From a bacterium (lineage in GTDB: Bacteria > Bacillota > Clostridia > Christensenellales > Aristaeellaceae), in contig SFTH01000002.1 in NCBI GenBank assembly GCA_004563405.1, positions 85,080 through 149,079 on the forward strand: a stretch of 64,000 nt of DNA, in the 5' to 3' direction. Below are positions 63,963 through 64,000 of this stretch, piece after piece (within the stretch, counting starts at the first letter, position 1; every line of letters starts with the position of its first letter). Both the position numbers and the translations under genes were made by a program. A model generated the notes under the pieces. The model saw only the letters and a list, made by a program, of their open reading frames with translations. It was not told the DNA's origin and did not search any database.

Positions 63963-64000
63963 ATGGATATTTACAAGGAAGTCACTGATCGCATTGTTGC
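63963..64000 (+). CDS. start of a probable ArdC-type antirestriction protein, truncated by window end
   Basis: Only 12 codons are visible: MDIYKEVTDRIV after an AAAGGAG site. This matches the usual opening of ArdC/DUF1738 N-terminal single-stranded-DNA-binding domains (xxYxxVTDRI), which are carried by plasmids and integrative elements and protect incoming DNA from restriction. The family call rests on few residues. Confidence 0.45.
   Translation, partial: MDIYKEVTDRIV

Overview
The window is a high-GC stretch of a Gram-positive, spore-forming bacterium, most likely a gut-type member of the Clostridia (Bacillota). The evidence is two alpha/beta small acid-soluble spore proteins, the sporulation pair yqfC-yqfD, yloU-fakA divergent from rpmB, the yqfD-phoH-yqfF-ybeY-cdd-era-recO order, feoAAB, a reverse-type rubrerythrin, GG(A)GG ribosome binding sites and sigma-A-like promoters. 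I cannot name the genus. From about 60.3 kb to the right edge GC content falls and gene types change, which looks like the start of an integrated mobile element.

Layout. 0-6 kb: truncated rsmD, then alr facing a DUF624 membrane protein gene across a symmetric divergent promoter. The DUF624 gene leads an operon with a U32 tRNA-hydroxylation-type protein and two exported proteins, one a clostripain-like lipoprotein. 6-11 kb: spore proteins, recG, fakA-yloU. 11-20 kb: rpmB, then zapA - large U32 protein - mutS2 - response regulator - histidine kinase - HtrA-like protease. 20-22.4 kb: TudS/DUF523, threonine aldolase, VanZ-like protein. 22.5-26 kb: ferrous-iron uptake (feoA, feoA, feoB, Cys-rich peptide) with three GTTAG-N6-CTAA(C/T) sites, facing a small BFD-like ferredoxin. 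26-27.4 kb: dicarboxylate/amino-acid symporter. 27.6-30.5 kb: five-gene TetR-led operon ending in a CDP-alcohol phosphotransferase. 30.5-33.8 kb: UvrA-like resistance-type ATPase and AraC/GyrI regulator with matching promoters. 33.9-37.4 kb: second two-component system and a secreted repeat protein. 37.5-40.3 kb: MoxR ATPase plus VWA/DUF2201 protein. 40.5-42.2 kb: DUF5655 protein and a NahK-like kinase. 42.7-46.8 kb: capsule-control module (two LCP-type proteins, Wzz-like, tyrosine kinase, PHP phosphatase) without glycosyltransferases. 47.2-50.8 kb: dihydrofolate reductase, MATE exporter, CAP-domain protein, tlyA. 51-52 kb: dus. 52.2-59.6 kb: the yqfC to recO operon. 59.7-60.2 kb: rubrerythrin.

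The right end (60.5-64 kb) carries a WYL-domain regulator, an unknown protein, a ribbon-helix-helix protein, a reading frame broken by one amber codon, a small HTH repressor divergent from a phage/plasmid-type 90-residue protein, and the first codons of a probable ArdC-type antirestriction gene. Most of the window is ordinary housekeeping. The parts most worth a second look are this element, the paired promoters around the UvrA-like gene, the TetR-CDP-alcohol operon, the long-leader capsule module, and the alr/DUF624 divergent promoter. No rRNA, tRNA, CRISPR array or insertion sequence was seen.
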